A stretch of DNA of 64,000 nucleotides, taken from Verrucomicrobiales bacterium. Lineage in GTDB: Bacteria; Verrucomicrobiota; Verrucomicrobiia; Limisphaerales; CAIMTB01. The position numbers were made by a program, and so were the translations under genes. The stretch's first letter is position 1. Each line of letters starts with the position of its first letter. The DNA is taken from assembly GCA_016795425.1 (NCBI GenBank), contig JAEUHG010000123.1:53152-117151 (forward strand), in the 5' to 3' direction. Below, in pieces: positions 18,330 through 27,416 of the stretch. Under the pieces are notes generated by a model. It saw only the letters and a list, made by a program, of their open reading frames with translations. It was not told the DNA's origin and ran no database searches.

Positions 18330-18782
18330 ATGGGTGCGCGAACGAAAAAGACCTGGCGGGAGAAGCTCTGCGACAACAAGGGATTGCCGCGAATTGTGCG
18401 GATTCCTTCGCATCAGGAGAAACGCTGGGGCAAGGGAACCATGGTGATTCCCGCGCCAGCGGAGGTCGATCAGGTGATTCGCACGGTGCGGAAGGGGCGG
18501 GTGACGACGATCAACGAGCTGCGGACGGTCCTGGCACAACGGCATCAAGCATCGACGGCCTGCCCCATCACGACGGGCATTTTTGCGTGGATTGCGGCGC
18601 ATGCCGCGGCGGAGGACGAGGCAGCGGGGAAGAAACGCGTGACGCCGTGGTGGCGCGTTGTGAAGGAAGGTCGAAAGCTGAATCCAAAGTTTCCCGGTGG
18701 TCTCGATGAACACCGCCGGCGATTGGAAGCCGAGGGGCATGTCGTTCGAGACGATCGAGTCGTCGAGGTTCGACCGGCCTAA
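18330..18782 (+). CDS. MGMT/alkyltransferase-like family protein without catalytic Cys
   Basis: This 150-residue basic protein resembles O6-alkylguanine-DNA alkyltransferases: a winged-helix-like stretch (VRKGRVTTINELRTVLA), ACPITTGIFAWIAAHAA, and, where MGMT has PCHRVV, the sequence TPWWRVVKEGRKLN. The conserved ending FPGG....RRLEAEGH is also present. Replacement of the methyl-accepting Cys by Trp is the signature of alkyltransferase-like (ATL) proteins, which bind alkylated bases and hand them to nucleotide excision repair rather than repairing them directly. The MGMT-like fold assignment is good; the ATL-type function is inferred from that residue. Confidence 0.8.
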   Translation: MGARTKKTWREKLCDNKGLPRIVRIPSHQEKRWGKGTMVIPAPAEVDQVIRTVRKGRVTTINELRTVLAQRHQASTACPITTGIFAWIAAHAAAEDEAAGKKRVTPWWRVVKEGRKLNPKFPGGLDEHRRRLEAEGHVVRDDRVVEVRPA

Positions 18783-18895
18783 GGTCGATAGGCGCGTGGT
18801 TAATACGTACAGGTATCATTTCGTTTGCGGTCCGCGGCAACCCGGGCACATTCAGGGGTCGTGAGTCCGGCTTGGTCCGGCGATCCGCAGAACCC

Positions 18896-20275
18896 ATGAG
18901 CACCCGCACGCCCGCGCACCCGACCATGAGCCCCACCGGACCGTCGGCGGCTGTTTCGTTGCCGCCCGTCCAGCGAGAGACGACGGCTGGGAACTATTTC
19001 GTGTCCAATTATCCTCCGTTTGCGTTCTGGAAGCCCGAGGCGGTGGGGGATTTTCATGCGGCTTTGGAGCGTGCGCCGCGAGCGGGAAATCCGCTGGGTG
19101 TTTACGCGCACATACCGTTTTGCCGGAAGCGCTGTCATTTCTGTTATTTCAAGGTCTATACCGACAAGGACTCGCAGGAGATTCGAGGGTACCTGGATGC
19201 GCTGCTCGCGGAGATGGCGTTGTTTGCTTCCCGCCCGTTTATCGGCGGCCGCAAACCGCGTTTTGTCTACTTCGGCGGAGGAACCCCGAGTTATCTTTCG
19301 GAGACGCAGTTGCGCAGCTTGATCGGGGGCATGAAGCGGTTACTGCCCTGGGACGATGTCGAGGAGGTCACCTTCGAGTGCGAACCGGGCACGCTCACGG
19401 ATCACAAATTGGAGACGCTGCGTGAATTGGGCGTCACGCGCCTGAGCCTGGGCATCGAGCATTTCGACGATCACATCCTGGAGATCAACGGCCGGGCGCA
19501 CCGATCCAAGGAAATCGCCCGCGCCTACAGCTTCGCGCGCCAGATCGGATTCCCGCAGATCAACATCGATCTGATCGCCGGCATGGTGGAGGAGACCGAG
19601 GAGAAGTGGCGCATGGCGGTGGATCGTACCCTCGAGTTGGCGCCCGATTCCGTGACGATTTACCAGATGGAGGTGCCCTACAACACCACCATCTACCAGC
19701 GGATGAAGCTGGAAGGGAAGTTGGTTGCGCCGGTGGCGGATTGGGAGACCAAGCGACGGTGGGTCGATGAGGCGTTTCGCCGCTTGGAGGCCGCCGGGTA
19801 CACCGTTGGCAGCGCGTACACGGCGGTGAAGAACAAGGCCCTGACCCGCTTTGTCTATCGCGATTATCTATGGGCAGGAGCCGACCTGCTCTCCATTGGT
19901 GTCGCGAGTTTCGGCCATATCAACGGAACCCACTACCAGAACGTTCATGATTTCCAGCCGTACCTCGACGCCGTGTCCTCCGGGAAGTTCCCCGTTTATC
20001 GGGCCCTCACCCCGTCGGCTGAGGAACGCTACATCCGGGAGTTCATCCTTCAGTTGAAGTTGGGACAGGTCAGCGCCGACTATTTTGCGAAGAAATTCGG
20101 GGTCGACCCCCGCGAACGGTTCGCAGCGCCCCTGCGCACCTTGAGTGAGTGGGGCTTCCTGGTGAAAGAGGCGGACCCGGATCGAATTGCCATTACCCGC
20201 GCCGGCCTGCTTCAGGTCGACCGGCTGCTGCACGAGTTCTTCCAGCCGGAACATCGAACGGGGAGGTACGCGTGA
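18896..20275 (+). CDS. HemN/HemW-like radical SAM protein
   Basis: This protein of about 459 residues starts at the ATG at 18896 (an ATG at 18926 is possible). The radical SAM cluster motif is CRKRCHFCYF, preceded by GVYAHIPF. FVYFGGGTPSYLS and TFECEPGTL are the SAM-binding landmarks of the coproporphyrinogen III dehydrogenase superfamily. The C-terminal HemN domain is present (EERYIREFILQLKLGQVS...WGFL). Members include oxygen-independent CPG oxidase, the heme chaperone HemW and radical SAM methyltransferases; sequence alone does not separate them. Its stop overlaps the GTG of the beta-helix gene, so it is the first gene of a coupled trio rather than part of a heme pathway. Confidence 0.88.
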   Translation: MSTRTPAHPTMSPTGPSAAVSLPPVQRETTAGNYFVSNYPPFAFWKPEAVGDFHAALERAPRAGNPLGVYAHIPFCRKRCHFCYFKVYTDKDSQEIRGYLDALLAEMALFASRPFIGGRKPRFVYFGGGTPSYLSETQLRSLIGGMKRLLPWDDVEEVTFECEPGTLTDHKLETLRELGVTRLSLGIEHFDDHILEINGRAHRSKEIARAYSFARQIGFPQINIDLIAGMVEETEEKWRMAVDRTLELAPDSVTIYQMEVPYNTTIYQRMKLEGKLVAPVADWETKRRWVDEAFRRLEAAGYTVGSAYTAVKNKALTRFVYRDYLWAGADLLSIGVASFGHINGTHYQNVHDFQPYLDAVSSGKFPVYRALTPSAEERYIREFILQLKLGQVSADYFAKKFGVDPRERFAAPLRTLSEWGFLVKEADPDRIAITRAGLLQVDRLLHEFFQPEHRTGRYA

Positions 20276-22440
20276 GCGACACGCGCGGCGTGCGAGGAAG
20301 GGATCGAAAGGGCGCCTCCACCGCTGCGCGATGGGTGGCCGTGGTGGCCGCGCTCGTCGGCGGCATGCACGGAGGATGGGCTGACTTCTTTGTGGCACCC
20401 AACGGGTCCGATTCCCATCCGGGAACGGCGGATCGGCCGTTCGCCACGTTCGAAGCCGCTCGCGAAGCCGTCCGGGCGGCGAAACGGGACGGCCCGCTGC
20501 CGGTGGGTGGCCTCACGGTGTGGATCAAACCGGGGGACTATGTTCGCACGTCGACGCTGGAATTGACCGCTGCCGACTCTGGCCTGCCGGGTGCCCCGGT
20601 GGTGTGGTCGGGAATGCCCGGTGGCCGAACGCGCTGGTTGGGGGGCCGCCTGCTCCAAGGCTTCCAGCCCGTGTCCGACCCGGGTCTGAGGGCGCGCCTT
20701 CCGGACTCGGTGCGCGACCAGGTTCGGATCCTGGATTTGCGGACGGTGGGTCTGACCCATTTCGGCATGTCGATGACCTCGCGCGGCTTTGGTCGGAGCA
20801 CGGTGCCGGCCCACCGGGAGTTGTTTTTTGGGGGACGACCGATGCCCCTGGCTCGATGGCCCAACGAGGGATCCTTCGAAAAAATCGCAGGATTTCCCGA
20901 TGACGCGGGTATGGGTGACAGCCACGGTGGCAAAATTGGCCGACTGGAAGGTGGCTTTCTTTATGCCGGGGATCGACCCAAGCGCTGGAAGTCCTCGGGT
21001 GAGATTTGGGTCCATGGGTACTGGGCGTGGGATTGGGCGAATTCCTACGAACGGATCGAGTCATTGGATGTTGAGAAACGTTGGATCAAGACCGCGACGC
21101 CCCACGGCCTTTACGGATTCCGATCTGGGCAGCGTTTCTACTTTCTCAACGTGCTCGAGGAACTCGATGCGCCTGGGGAATGGCATTGGGATTCCGCGTC
21201 AGGCTCGCTGCTCTTCCTGCCGCCCGGGCCGCTGGAGTCGTCCGAGGTACTGCTCTCGGTGCTGGATAAGCCGCTGTTGAGGCTCGATGGCGCTTCCCAT
21301 GTGGTCGTGCGGGGCTTGGATTTGGAAGCGACGCGTGCCTCAGGGGTCGAGATTCGCGGTGGCGCCTCGAATCGGGTGGAAGGCTGCCTCGTTCGCAACG
21401 TGGGCAATCACGGGGTCGTCGTGGATGGCGGGCGCGGGCACGCCGTGGTGGCGTGCGACGTTCTGGATACTGGCGACGCTGGCGTCACCCTGGCCGGGGG
21501 CGATCGTGCGACGCTGGTGGCAGGCGCGCATCAGGTGGAGAACTGTCATTTCCGGCGACAGGGGCGTTGGTCGAAGTGCTACGTCCCGGCCGTCCTGCTT
21601 CAAGGAGTCGGCATGCGCGTCGCTGGGTGTCTGATCGAGGATCATCCGCACTGCGGCATCCTCTATTCGGGGAATGATCACCGGATCGAATTCAACGAAA
21701 TCCGGCGTGTCGCGTTGGAAACTGGGGACGTGGGGGCGATTTACACGGGTCGGGACTATAGCTTTCGCGGAAATCAGATCCGCCACAACTACCTCCATCA
21801 TACTGGGGGTGTCGGGATGGGCTCGATGGGGGTGTACATGGATGATTGCGTCAGCGGCACCGAGATTTACGGAAACGTGTTTCATAAGGTGCAGCGTGCC
21901 GCGTTTTTGGGAGGAGGCCGCGACCATGTCGTGGCGAATAATATCTTTGTCGACTGCGATCACGCGGTGGAACTGGACGGCCGTGGGTTGGATCGATCCC
22001 CCGTGTGGCGCGAGATGGTGCAGACGACGATGCGGCAGCGGCTCACGGAGGTTCCGCTCGCCTTGTTCCGGGAGAGGTATCCCGCCTTGCGCGACTTGGA
22101 CCGATTCTACGGAGCGCCCGGGGGCGCACCGATCGATGGCGACCGGTTCCAAGGTGTGCCGCCCGAGAACAACCGTGTCTCGCGGAATGTCTGCGTCGGC
22201 AAGTGGACCAAAGTGTATTGGCACGCCCAACCGGAGCACCTGCTTCTCAGGGACAATTGGGTGGGAGTGGATCCGGGTTTTGCGCGACCCATCGGCGGCG
22301 GGGAGGTCCCGGTCACCGACTTTGCGCTTCAACCGGATTCGCCGGTGTGGAAGCTAGGTTTTGAGAAGATCCCCGTCGACCGGATTGGCCTGCGGGACGA
22401 CGGCCTGCGGCGGGAGTGGAGAAGGGAGCGCCAGCCATGA
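20272..22440 (+). CDS. Secreted right-handed parallel beta-helix protein
   Basis: This 722-residue protein begins at a GTG (20272) that overlaps the preceding TGA, with a GGGGAGG ribosome-binding site five bases upstream. A signal peptide covers about residues 16-37. The mature protein opens with FFVAPNGSDSHPGTADRPFATFEAAREAV (shown in part), the standard start of polysaccharide-lyase-like parallel beta-helix proteins. Repeated short rungs lie at about 340-600 (for example GNDHRIEFNEIRRV and GNQIRHNYLHHTGG). Such proteins usually bind or cleave glycans at the surface. The ATGA overlap with the downstream gene makes this the middle of a translationally coupled operon. Confidence 0.88.
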   Translation: MSDTRGVRGRDRKGASTAARWVAVVAALVGGMHGGWADFFVAPNGSDSHPGTADRPFATFEAAREAVRAAKRDGPLPVGGLTVWIKPGDYVRTSTLELTAADSGLPGAPVVWSGMPGGRTRWLGGRLLQGFQPVSDPGLRARLPDSVRDQVRILDLRTVGLTHFGMSMTSRGFGRSTVPAHRELFFGGRPMPLARWPNEGSFEKIAGFPDDAGMGDSHGGKIGRLEGGFLYAGDRPKRWKSSGEIWVHGYWAWDWANSYERIESLDVEKRWIKTATPHGLYGFRSGQRFYFLNVLEELDAPGEWHWDSASGSLLFLPPGPLESSEVLLSVLDKPLLRLDGASHVVVRGLDLEATRASGVEIRGGASNRVEGCLVRNVGNHGVVVDGGRGHAVVACDVLDTGDAGVTLAGGDRATLVAGAHQVENCHFRRQGRWSKCYVPAVLLQGVGMRVAGCLIEDHPHCGILYSGNDHRIEFNEIRRVALETGDVGAIYTGRDYSFRGNQIRHNYLHHTGGVGMGSMGVYMDDCVSGTEIYGNVFHKVQRAAFLGGGRDHVVANNIFVDCDHAVELDGRGLDRSPVWREMVQTTMRQRLTEVPLALFRERYPALRDLDRFYGAPGGAPIDGDRFQGVPPENNRVSRNVCVGKWTKVYWHAQPEHLLLRDNWVGVDPGFARPIGGGEVPVTDFALQPDSPVWKLGFEKIPVDRIGLRDDGLRREWRRERQP

Positions 22441-23021
22441 GTTCAACCGTGATGCCGGCATCGAAGCCTTTGACGGACGCGCTTGCGCGCGCCGTCTTTC
22501 CGTTGAACGAGTTTTACCGCCGGTCGGGATTGTCACTGCCGCGCTTCGATCTCCTTTCCGGCGAGGATCTCCCGGAGCCGTGGCGGACGCTGCTATTTCA
22601 CGATCGCGACATGACTCCGACCCTCGAGGCGCACCATGGGGACGCCATTCATATCGAAGTCCTGGGACGCGAACGCAGGGATGACGATTATTTTCGCGAG
22701 GTCATCCTGCGTCTCGATCGGGATGAGCGCCCGGTTGAATTTGGAGCCAACCGGATCGCCCTAGGCCTGCTGCCACCCTTGATCCGCCGGTTGGTGTTGC
22801 AGGAGCAACTGCCGCTGGGCCACATCCTCAAGGCCCATGAACTGGTCCATTCCGGGAAACCGAGCGCGTTCTTTCGAGTGGAAGCCGACGACTTGATGGC
22901 GCGGGCCTTGGGGACTCCGGTTGGGAAGATCCTCTACGGCCGGCGCAACACTCTGAGGGACACCCAAGGGCGTCCCATCTCCGAAGTGGTCGAGATTCTG
23001 CCGCCACGGGCGGCCGGTTGA
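22437..23021 (+). CDS. Chorismate lyase (UbiC)-like protein
   Basis: This 194-residue protein starts at the ATG at 22437, which overlaps the previous stop (ATGA). The region LLFHDRDMTPTLEAHHGDAIHIEVL, then REVILRLD, GANRIALGLLPP and the Arg/Glu-containing ending VGKILYGRRNTL...ISEVVEILPP follow the UbiC/chorismate lyase-like fold. UbiC splits chorismate into 4-hydroxybenzoate and pyruvate. Related proteins also act as aromatic-acid-producing enzymes in pigment and natural-product pathways. The coupling to a HemN-like radical SAM enzyme suggests a specialised aromatic metabolite rather than ubiquinone. The fold assignment is likely; the exact reaction is not shown. Confidence 0.75.
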   Translation: MSSTVMPASKPLTDALARAVFPLNEFYRRSGLSLPRFDLLSGEDLPEPWRTLLFHDRDMTPTLEAHHGDAIHIEVLGRERRDDDYFREVILRLDRDERPVEFGANRIALGLLPPLIRRLVLQEQLPLGHILKAHELVHSGKPSAFFRVEADDLMARALGTPVGKILYGRRNTLRDTQGRPISEVVEILPPRAAG

Positions 23022-23041
23022 GGGTCGCCGGGAAGACGGGT

Positions 23042-24082
23042 TCAGACACCCATGAGGTGTTCGAGCACGTACTGGTCGAGGTCCTGATAATTCCGATCGG
23101 CGATCAGAGCTTGGGCTTTGGCTTCGTCAAAGCTGCGGGCTTTCTCGACGAGAATTTCAAAGGTGCGCTTGCTGTTGACGAGGTGGCGCATCCAGTGCTC
23201 GACCTTGGTGGTGCGGAAGGGGTGGACGTCGAAGGCGACATACTCGCCCTTCTTCCCGTAGCCGTTGCGCTCGAGGGCACGGACCTGGTTAAAGGCCACG
23301 CGCAGATTCGCACTCCCGAAGGGTTTGTCCTGGTCGAATTTCAGACCGTTCTGGTCATTGAGGTGGATCGACCAGAGCTTGCCGAAGCCCATGGCGAAAT
23401 CGATTTCATCCGCCGGGTCGAGGCCCGCGAGGATGGCGTGGGCGCTCTCGATCAGGCAGCCGACGCGTTTCGGGTCGGAGGTGAGATTGGCGACGGCCAG
23501 GGCGTGGCCAATGGTCGGGATATAGGCCAGATCCATCGGCTCGTTAGGCTTCGGTTCGATGGCGATCCTGGCCTTCTTGTCGTGAGCCAACAGGGCATCG
23601 ATGGCTTCGACCAGGTAGTCGAGGCATTTCCGTGCGTTCTTGGATTCCCGAATATAGGAACCTTCACGAGCCAGCCAGAGGACAATCAGATTGCAGTTGA
23701 GGGCCTTTCCGATGTCGATGCACCGCTTGGAACGATCAATGGCGTACTGGCGGCACTTCTTGTCGTTGCTGGTGTACGCGCCGTCGATGGTCATCGGGCT
23801 GAACCAAAGTCGAGGCGCAACGATTTCCGCGACGACGCCGGCGTCTTTGAGGCGTTTGCCGGTTTCGCGAGCTTCCTTGATGATCTGAATCTCGGATTTG
23901 TTGTCGATGTCCGGCACGACGTCATCGTCGTGAAACATCATGGCGTCGAACCCGGCTTCCTTCAGCTGCTGGAGTTTCCAGCCAAAGGTTTGTGGCGGGC
24001 GGGTGGGGGGACCGTAGGGATCCTGTCCTTCGCTGAGGTTCCAGGGGCCGAAGCAATAGCGATAGGCAGTGGCGGCTGGCAT
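23042..24082 (-). CDS. xylA: Xylose isomerase (class I-like, TIM barrel)
   Basis: This 346-residue protein interconverts D-xylose and D-xylulose. The N-terminus YCFGPWNLSEGQDPYGPPTR and FHDDDVVP (catalytic H51, D54) match the short, actinobacterial-type xylose isomerases. Metal-site residues are present: IEPKPNEP, ESAHAILAG, HLNDQ...KFDQD and EYVAFDVHPF. The ending DLDQYVLEHLMGV is also family-typical. The length is 40 residues below that of the common 387-residue enzyme, which matches the loss of the C-terminal tail. It converges on the UbiC-like gene with a 20-base gap. Confidence 0.93.
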   Translation of the reverse strand: MPAATAYRYCFGPWNLSEGQDPYGPPTRPPQTFGWKLQQLKEAGFDAMMFHDDDVVPDIDNKSEIQIIKEARETGKRLKDAGVVAEIVAPRLWFSPMTIDGAYTSNDKKCRQYAIDRSKRCIDIGKALNCNLIVLWLAREGSYIRESKNARKCLDYLVEAIDALLAHDKKARIAIEPKPNEPMDLAYIPTIGHALAVANLTSDPKRVGCLIESAHAILAGLDPADEIDFAMGFGKLWSIHLNDQNGLKFDQDKPFGSANLRVAFNQVRALERNGYGKKGEYVAFDVHPFRTTKVEHWMRHLVNSKRTFEILVEKARSFDEAKAQALIADRNYQDLDQYVLEHLMGV

Positions 24083-24184
24083 AATTCGAGACGCCGAGCG
24101 TAATCGTACCCGGCCCGGGGCGGGAGCAAATTTTGCACGCTGGCGTTTTGGGGAACCTCTCGAGACGCCGGCGGTGCGGGTGTG

Positions 24185-24883
24185 TCAGGGCGCCAGGCGG
24201 TCGAGGGACCAGGGGCCTTCGGGCGAGCGACGATAGAGAAAGCGATCGTGCAGACGGCTCTCCCGTCCCTGCCAGAATTCCATTTCCTGGGGAACGACGC
24301 GAAAACCTCCCCAAAACGAGGGCAGGGGGACCTCCCCTTCGCGGAACTTCCGCTTCATTTCCTCCCATTTCATTTCAAGCAAGGCCCGTTTGCTGATGAC
24401 TTTGCTTTGGGGGGAGACCCAGGCGGCCAACTGGCTGCCGTAGGGGCGTTTGACGAAGTAAGCCAGGACCTCGGTGGTCGGCACGCGCTCGGCCTTGCCA
24501 TGGATGGCGAGCTGCCGCTGGAGCGGGAGCCAGGTAAAGAGCAGTGCCACTTCGGGGTGGGAAGCGATTTGCTCGGCTTTGCGGCTTTCGAGGTTGGTGA
24601 AAAAGACGAAGCCACGCGGGTCCCAGTGTTTCAACAGCACCGTTCTCACAGTCGGGCGCCCGTCGGCACCCACGGTGGCTAACGTCATGGCATTGGGTTC
24701 CAGGAGTCCGGCCTGGCACGCTTCCTGGAACCAAAGGCCGAATTGATCGAACGGATCAGGCCGCAGGTCCTTGCGGTGCAATTTGCCGACGCCGTAGCTC
24801 ATGCGCATGTCCGCGAGGTTGGGACCGGACGGCGTTGCCGGTGACGGGATTGGGTTGGGCACGGTGGGTTCGGACGAGTTCAT
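24185..24883 (-). CDS. pdxH: Pyridoxamine 5'-phosphate oxidase
   Basis: This 232-residue enzyme makes pyridoxal 5'-phosphate from PNP or PMP using FMN and oxygen. Diagnostic stretches are PNAMTLATVGADGRPTVRTVLLK, FVFFTNLESRKAEQI, VALLFTWLPLQRQ and the C-terminal EFWQGRESRLHDRFLYRR. The ATG at 24883 is preferred over one at 24901 because the latter overlaps the stop of pcm. It follows pcm by 17 bases on the same strand. Several PLP enzymes lie 10 kb away at 34-38 kb, but no direct link is implied. Confidence 0.96.
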   Translation of the reverse strand: MNSSEPTVPNPIPSPATPSGPNLADMRMSYGVGKLHRKDLRPDPFDQFGLWFQEACQAGLLEPNAMTLATVGADGRPTVRTVLLKHWDPRGFVFFTNLESRKAEQIASHPEVALLFTWLPLQRQLAIHGKAERVPTTEVLAYFVKRPYGSQLAAWVSPQSKVISKRALLEMKWEEMKRKFREGEVPLPSFWGGFRVVPQEMEFWQGRESRLHDRFLYRRSPEGPWSLDRLAP

Positions 24884-24900
24884 GCGAGAGCGACCACACA

Positions 24901-25548
24901 TCAGGGATGGCTGGCGGGATCACCGGTCATAGGTACGAACCGAACCGGCAACACCGAGCGACGCTGCAATGTTCCCCGCACTTTGTGCAGGAGGACGAGG
25001 TCTTGACCAGACTCGGCGCTGCCGACGGGAAGGATCATGCGCCCACCGTCGACCAGTTGCTCGACCAGCACCGGCGGGACGGATTCCGGTGCGCAGGTCA
25101 CCAGGATGGCATCGAATGGGGCGTTTTCGGCCCAGCCGAGGTGTCCATTACCGGTCTTCACGGTCACGTTGGTAACACCAAGTCGACGGAGATCGGCGGC
25201 GGCGTGGCGGGCCAGAGCGTCGATGATCTCGATGGTGAAGACATGATGCACAAGTCGGGCGAGGACCGCGGCCTGGTAGCCGGAGCCGGTGCCGATTTCC
25301 AGGACGCGATCGGTCTCCTGCGGATCCAGCGTCTGGGTCATCAGCGCCACGATGTAGGGTTGGGAAATAGTCTGACCGTAACCGATCGGAAGCGGGTGGT
25401 CGCCATAGGCCTGGTGCCGATACTCAGGCGGAACCAGTTCGTGGCGTGGCACCCTGGACATGGCATCCAGGACGCCAGGGTGCCAGATGTCGCGTCCCAG
25501 GCCGTCGGGTTGATAGCGCGTCATGCGACTCCGTTTCGAGGTCACCAT
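24901..25548 (-). CDS. pcm: Protein-L-isoaspartate O-methyltransferase
   Basis: This protein repairs isoaspartyl residues in damaged proteins. The SAM-binding motif VLEIGTGSGYQAAVLARL is intact, preceded by MSRVPRHELVPPEYRHQAYGDHPLPIGYGQTISQP, shown in part by its key words RHELVP and GQTISQP, the usual substrate-binding region. The frame is open upstream to 25809, but the ATG at 25548 gives 215 residues, the normal size, and leaves a divergent 103-base gap before the cupin gene. An ATG at 25653 would overlap the cupin start and is less likely. Confidence 0.93.
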   Translation of the reverse strand: MVTSKRSRMTRYQPDGLGRDIWHPGVLDAMSRVPRHELVPPEYRHQAYGDHPLPIGYGQTISQPYIVALMTQTLDPQETDRVLEIGTGSGYQAAVLARLVHHVFTIEIIDALARHAAADLRRLGVTNVTVKTGNGHLGWAENAPFDAILVTCAPESVPPVLVEQLVDGGRMILPVGSAESGQDLVLLHKVRGTLQRRSVLPVRFVPMTGDPASHP

Positions 25549-25651
25549 GGGCCCGAAGGCGCGATTTCGCGAGTCCGGCGCGTGGAGCCTGGGTGCCAGA
25601 ACTTGATGCCGATCAACGCCGGTGGATCGGAGGTGTGGCAGGGTGGTGGCC

Positions 25652-26014
25652 ATGGCGGAACAACCATTGATCCAGGCCTCGGAAGTCAGGTGCATCGCCC
25701 TGCCCGAGGAGACCCGATTCGAGCCCAACGGGATTGTGAGTCGGACCTTGTTGCGGACCCCGGGGGCGCGGGCGGTGTTATTTGGGTTCGCCGAAGGGCA
25801 GGAACTCACCGAGCACAGTGCTCCCTATCACGCTTTGGTTCAGGCACTTGAAGGGCAGTGTGAGTTCACGGTCAATGGACAGGTCCACGTCCTGAAGCCG
25901 GGGGATTGGTTGTCGATGCCTCCCCAAGCCCCGCACGCATTAAAGGCGATCACACGGTTTTCGATGCTTCTGATCCTGATTCCGCCGGCGGTTGCCGTGT
26001 TGGGGCGGGCTTGA
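25652..26014 (+). CDS. Small cupin-domain protein
   Basis: This 120-residue single-domain cupin has the two short motifs of the fold: G-(X)n-HSAPYHALVQALEG for motif 1 and VHVLKPGDWLSMPPQAPHAL for motif 2. It starts at the ATG at 25652. Potential metal ligands are H53/H57-type residues in motif 1 and the H in PQAPHAL. Such cupins are often stress- or redox-linked metal-binding proteins with no defined substrate. It is followed by a DUF465 gene on the same strand. Confidence 0.85.
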   Translation: MAEQPLIQASEVRCIALPEETRFEPNGIVSRTLLRTPGARAVLFGFAEGQELTEHSAPYHALVQALEGQCEFTVNGQVHVLKPGDWLSMPPQAPHALKAITRFSMLLILIPPAVAVLGRA

Positions 26015-26111
26015 AGCAGGCGGTGAGCAAAATCCGCTGAGTGCCCGCCAATCTTTGGCTGGCCACCCTGATTCCCCGCCATTAATCATTCGTCGTCACC
26101 AATTCCGGCTT

Positions 26112-26372
26112 ATGCACAACTTGTTTCACCATCTCGCTGATGAGCTCCCGGAATACCGGGAAGAAATCAATCGCCTGTCCGCAACGGACCCGAAATTTCA
26201 GGAGCTAATGTCGAAGTATCGCGAGGTGGACCACCAGATTCGTCTGGCGGATGAGAATATCGAACCGAAGTGCGACGAATCCGTGGAGATGTTCAAGCGT
26301 CAGCGGCTGGCCCTCATGGATGACATGGTGCACCTGATTCGGTCGAACAAGGGTGGCAGAGTTCCGGCCTGA
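26112..26372 (+). CDS. YdcH/DUF465 family small protein
   Basis: This 86-residue helical protein starts at the ATG at 26112. The sequence HHLADELPEYREEINRL, DPKFQELMSKYREVDHQIRLA and LKRQRLALMDDMVHLI-type ending fit the DUF465 (YdcH) family: two antiparallel helices, cytoplasmic, function unknown. Members often accompany cupin or aromatic-amine genes, as here. No transmembrane segment or catalytic residue is apparent. Confidence 0.85.
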   Translation: MHNLFHHLADELPEYREEINRLSATDPKFQELMSKYREVDHQIRLADENIEPKCDESVEMFKRQRLALMDDMVHLIRSNKGGRVPA

Positions 26373-26506
26373 TGACGGCCGCACCATCCCTTTGCTGAAA
26401 CTCCTCGATCCTCAGAGGATAGGTCGGCCCGTCCGATGCCTGTGGCACCCGGAGGGTGTCTGCCGATTCCTCTGATTTCATTTTGCCGGTCGCAACCGAT
26501 TCTTCC

Positions 26507-27406
26507 ATGGCAGCAGATTGGTCCGGGCTCTTCCCGGCACTTTGGACGCCCGTCGATGGCAACGGGCAATTGATGGGCGTGGCGCTGGCCGACCAGGTGC
26601 GTTTTCTGCGTCGGGCCGGGGCGGATGGCTTAATGGTGCTCGGCAGCACCGGCGAGTTCGTTCACTTGGACCAGCGGGTTCGACGCGACGTGCTGCGCCG
26701 AGTGGCGGAGGCGGAGCCCGGATGGCCGGTGATCGCCAATTGCAGTGACGTTGACCCGGCGAAGGTCGCGGACTTGGGGCGTTATGCCCGTGAGGTGGGT
26801 GCCAGCGCCATCTCCCTGCTGCCGCCCTGGTATTTCGCGGTGGCCGCGACGGACGTGGTGGAATTCATGGTGCGCGGCGCGGAGGCCTCGGGGCTGCCGC
26901 TGCTGATCTACAACTATCCGGAACGCACGGGGCACCGGCTCGCGCCGGAAACGATAGCGCGCATTTGTGATCGGGTGCAGGTGGTGGGCCTCAAGCAAAG
27001 CGGCGCGGAATTTGGCTACCACCGGGAACTGGGCCAGTTGGCCCGCACCAAGGGCTTCACATTGATCACCGGCGCCGACACGCGCGTTGCCGAGGCCTTC
27101 GACCTGGGAGCGCGCGGGGCGGTGTCCGGCCTCGCGAACGCCGTTCCCGAACTGATGGTCGCGGTTTTCAGGGCGGTACAAGCGGGCAACCCGTCGGGAG
27201 CAGCCGACCAGCAGCGGGCGTTGGTGGAACTGGCGGGTATGCTGCAAGGCCTCGAATTCGCGGTGGATGTGGCCGCCATGATGAAAGCGCGCGGGCGCGA
27301 AACAGGCGCCTTCAAGCAGGTGTTGTCGCCTGAAACCTTGCAGCGGTTCGACCTCGTGGTGGGGAAGCTCCGCCGGCGCATGGGGGAATTGGATATCCTC
27401 GGTTGA
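26507..27406 (+). CDS. Dihydrodipicolinate synthase/N-acetylneuraminate lyase family aldolase
   Basis: This TIM-barrel aldolase of 299 residues uses the ATG at 26507, which gives the usual distance to the first strand (FPALWTPVD). GLMVLGSTGEFVHLD is the pyruvate-binding GxxGE motif; the active-site tyrosine is Y137 in IYNYPERTG and the Schiff-base lysine is K163 in VVGLKQSGAEF. The substrate is not clear: a canonical DapA would carry the Arg that binds aspartate semialdehyde, which I cannot place. A sugar-acid or sialic-acid-like aldolase is therefore as likely as DapA. It is followed after 10 bases by a thioesterase. Confidence 0.9.
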   Translation: MAADWSGLFPALWTPVDGNGQLMGVALADQVRFLRRAGADGLMVLGSTGEFVHLDQRVRRDVLRRVAEAEPGWPVIANCSDVDPAKVADLGRYAREVGASAISLLPPWYFAVAATDVVEFMVRGAEASGLPLLIYNYPERTGHRLAPETIARICDRVQVVGLKQSGAEFGYHRELGQLARTKGFTLITGADTRVAEAFDLGARGAVSGLANAVPELMVAVFRAVQAGNPSGAADQQRALVELAGMLQGLEFAVDVAAMMKARGRETGAFKQVLSPETLQRFDLVVGKLRRRMGELDILG

Positions 27407-27416
27407 AAAGGCCACC

